NCBI GenBank assembly: GCA_017528675.1
Contig: JAFXOO010000339.1
Coordinates: 1 to 5,616 of the forward strand
DNA: 5,616 nt
Origin: Oscillospiraceae bacterium
Lineage (GTDB): Bacteria; Bacillota; Clostridia; Oscillospirales; Ruminococcaceae
Reading direction: 5' to 3'
The position numbers were made by a program, and so were the translations under genes. Shown here piece after piece: positions 5,407-5,616 of this stretch. The notes under the pieces were generated by a model. It worked only from the letters and a program-made list of their open reading frames with translations. It ran no database searches and was not told the DNA's origin. Within the stretch, counting starts at the first letter, position 1. Every line of letters begins with the position of its first letter.

Positions 5407-5616
5407 ATGTCAGAAGTGAAAATTCTTCAATTCCCCCTGAATCGTTCGGAATACGGCATCTATATGAATGAAACTGCCTTCCCCGGCACGGCGATCAATA
5501 CGATCGGCTTTATGATGAAATTCCCGACGATTGACATTGAGACGCTCTGCAAAGCGACGGATCATGTAGTCCGCTCGCTCCCGGTGTTCGGGACATCGTT
5601 CAGCGTGAAGGATGGA
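5407..5616 (+). CDS. condensation-domain protein, probably a nonribosomal peptide synthetase (N-terminus, partial)
   Basis: Seventy residues are visible before the window ends. The opening FPLNRSEYGIYMNETAFPG (residues 9-27), followed by a strand, a helix IDIETLCKATDHVVRSLPVFGTSF and the start of the next strand, matches the beginning of a condensation domain: the first strand and helix, then the segment before the usual R-x-x-F stretch, here VFGTSF (60-65). Condensation domains join aminoacyl units held on carrier proteins in the cytoplasm. The active-site HHxxxDG motif lies further downstream and is outside the window. The start at 5407 has AAAGGAAAG (5391-5399) before it; the ATG at 5387 is in another frame. 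A stand-alone condensation or acyltransferase-like protein is possible, since adenylation and carrier domains cannot be seen. Confidence 0.75.
   Translation, partial: MSEVKILQFPLNRSEYGIYMNETAFPGTAINTIGFMMKFPTIDIETLCKATDHVVRSLPVFGTSFSVKDG

Noticed and set aside
5169..5408. Short frames on both strands in the divergent intergenic region (70 and 79 residues)
   Set aside because: They overlap the promoter and dyad, lack ribosome sites, and have the mixed composition of noncoding AT-rich DNA.
1..5616. CRISPR array, tRNA, rRNA or insertion sequence with transposase
   Set aside because: No regularly spaced direct repeats, no cloverleaf with a CCA end, no rRNA-like stretch and no transposase-like coding frame were seen.

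Overview
The window looks like chromosomal DNA of a low- to mid-GC Firmicute, most plausibly a gut or rumen clostridium of the Ruminococcus/Oscillospiraceae type. The evidence is near-consensus sigma-A promoters, strong AGGAGG-type ribosome binding sites, a SpoIIE-family phosphatase and an NHLM/Nif11-type peptide export locus. The genus is an inference; no marker gene is present.

Layout. (1) Bases 1-34 hold the possible last codons of an upstream gene. (2) Bases 35-2154 (+) hold a consensus promoter and a 680-residue membrane SpoIIE-type phosphatase (TM, dCache sensor, TM, HAMP, PP2C). (3) Bases 2198-2231 hold a GC-rich hairpin that ends this gene and the convergent one. (4) Bases 4177-2255 (-) encode a 640-residue HlyD-like membrane fusion protein that resembles the NHLM bacteriocin-system secretion protein. 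It has its own promoter and a structured leader of about 170 nt. (5) Bases 4975-4634 (-) encode a 113-residue protein with a Nif11-like leader and a Cys-containing C-terminal part. It is a candidate ribosomal peptide precursor with its own consensus promoter and terminator. (6) Bases 4976-5406 are a divergent intergenic region with two promoters facing away from each other and several inverted repeats. (7) From 5407 (+) to the window edge is the start of a condensation-domain protein, probably a nonribosomal peptide synthetase.

How it fits together. The precursor, the HlyD-type export adaptor and the condensation-domain gene suggest a specialised-metabolite locus. The peptide would be exported through an ABC transporter that is not in the window. 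The two divergent promoters share the string TGACTTGCAG in the same register at the -35 element, which may hint at joint control of the precursor and the synthetase gene. The phosphatase probably belongs to a separate partner-switching signalling module. No modification enzyme, protease or ABC transporter is visible, so the chemistry of the product cannot be read from this window.
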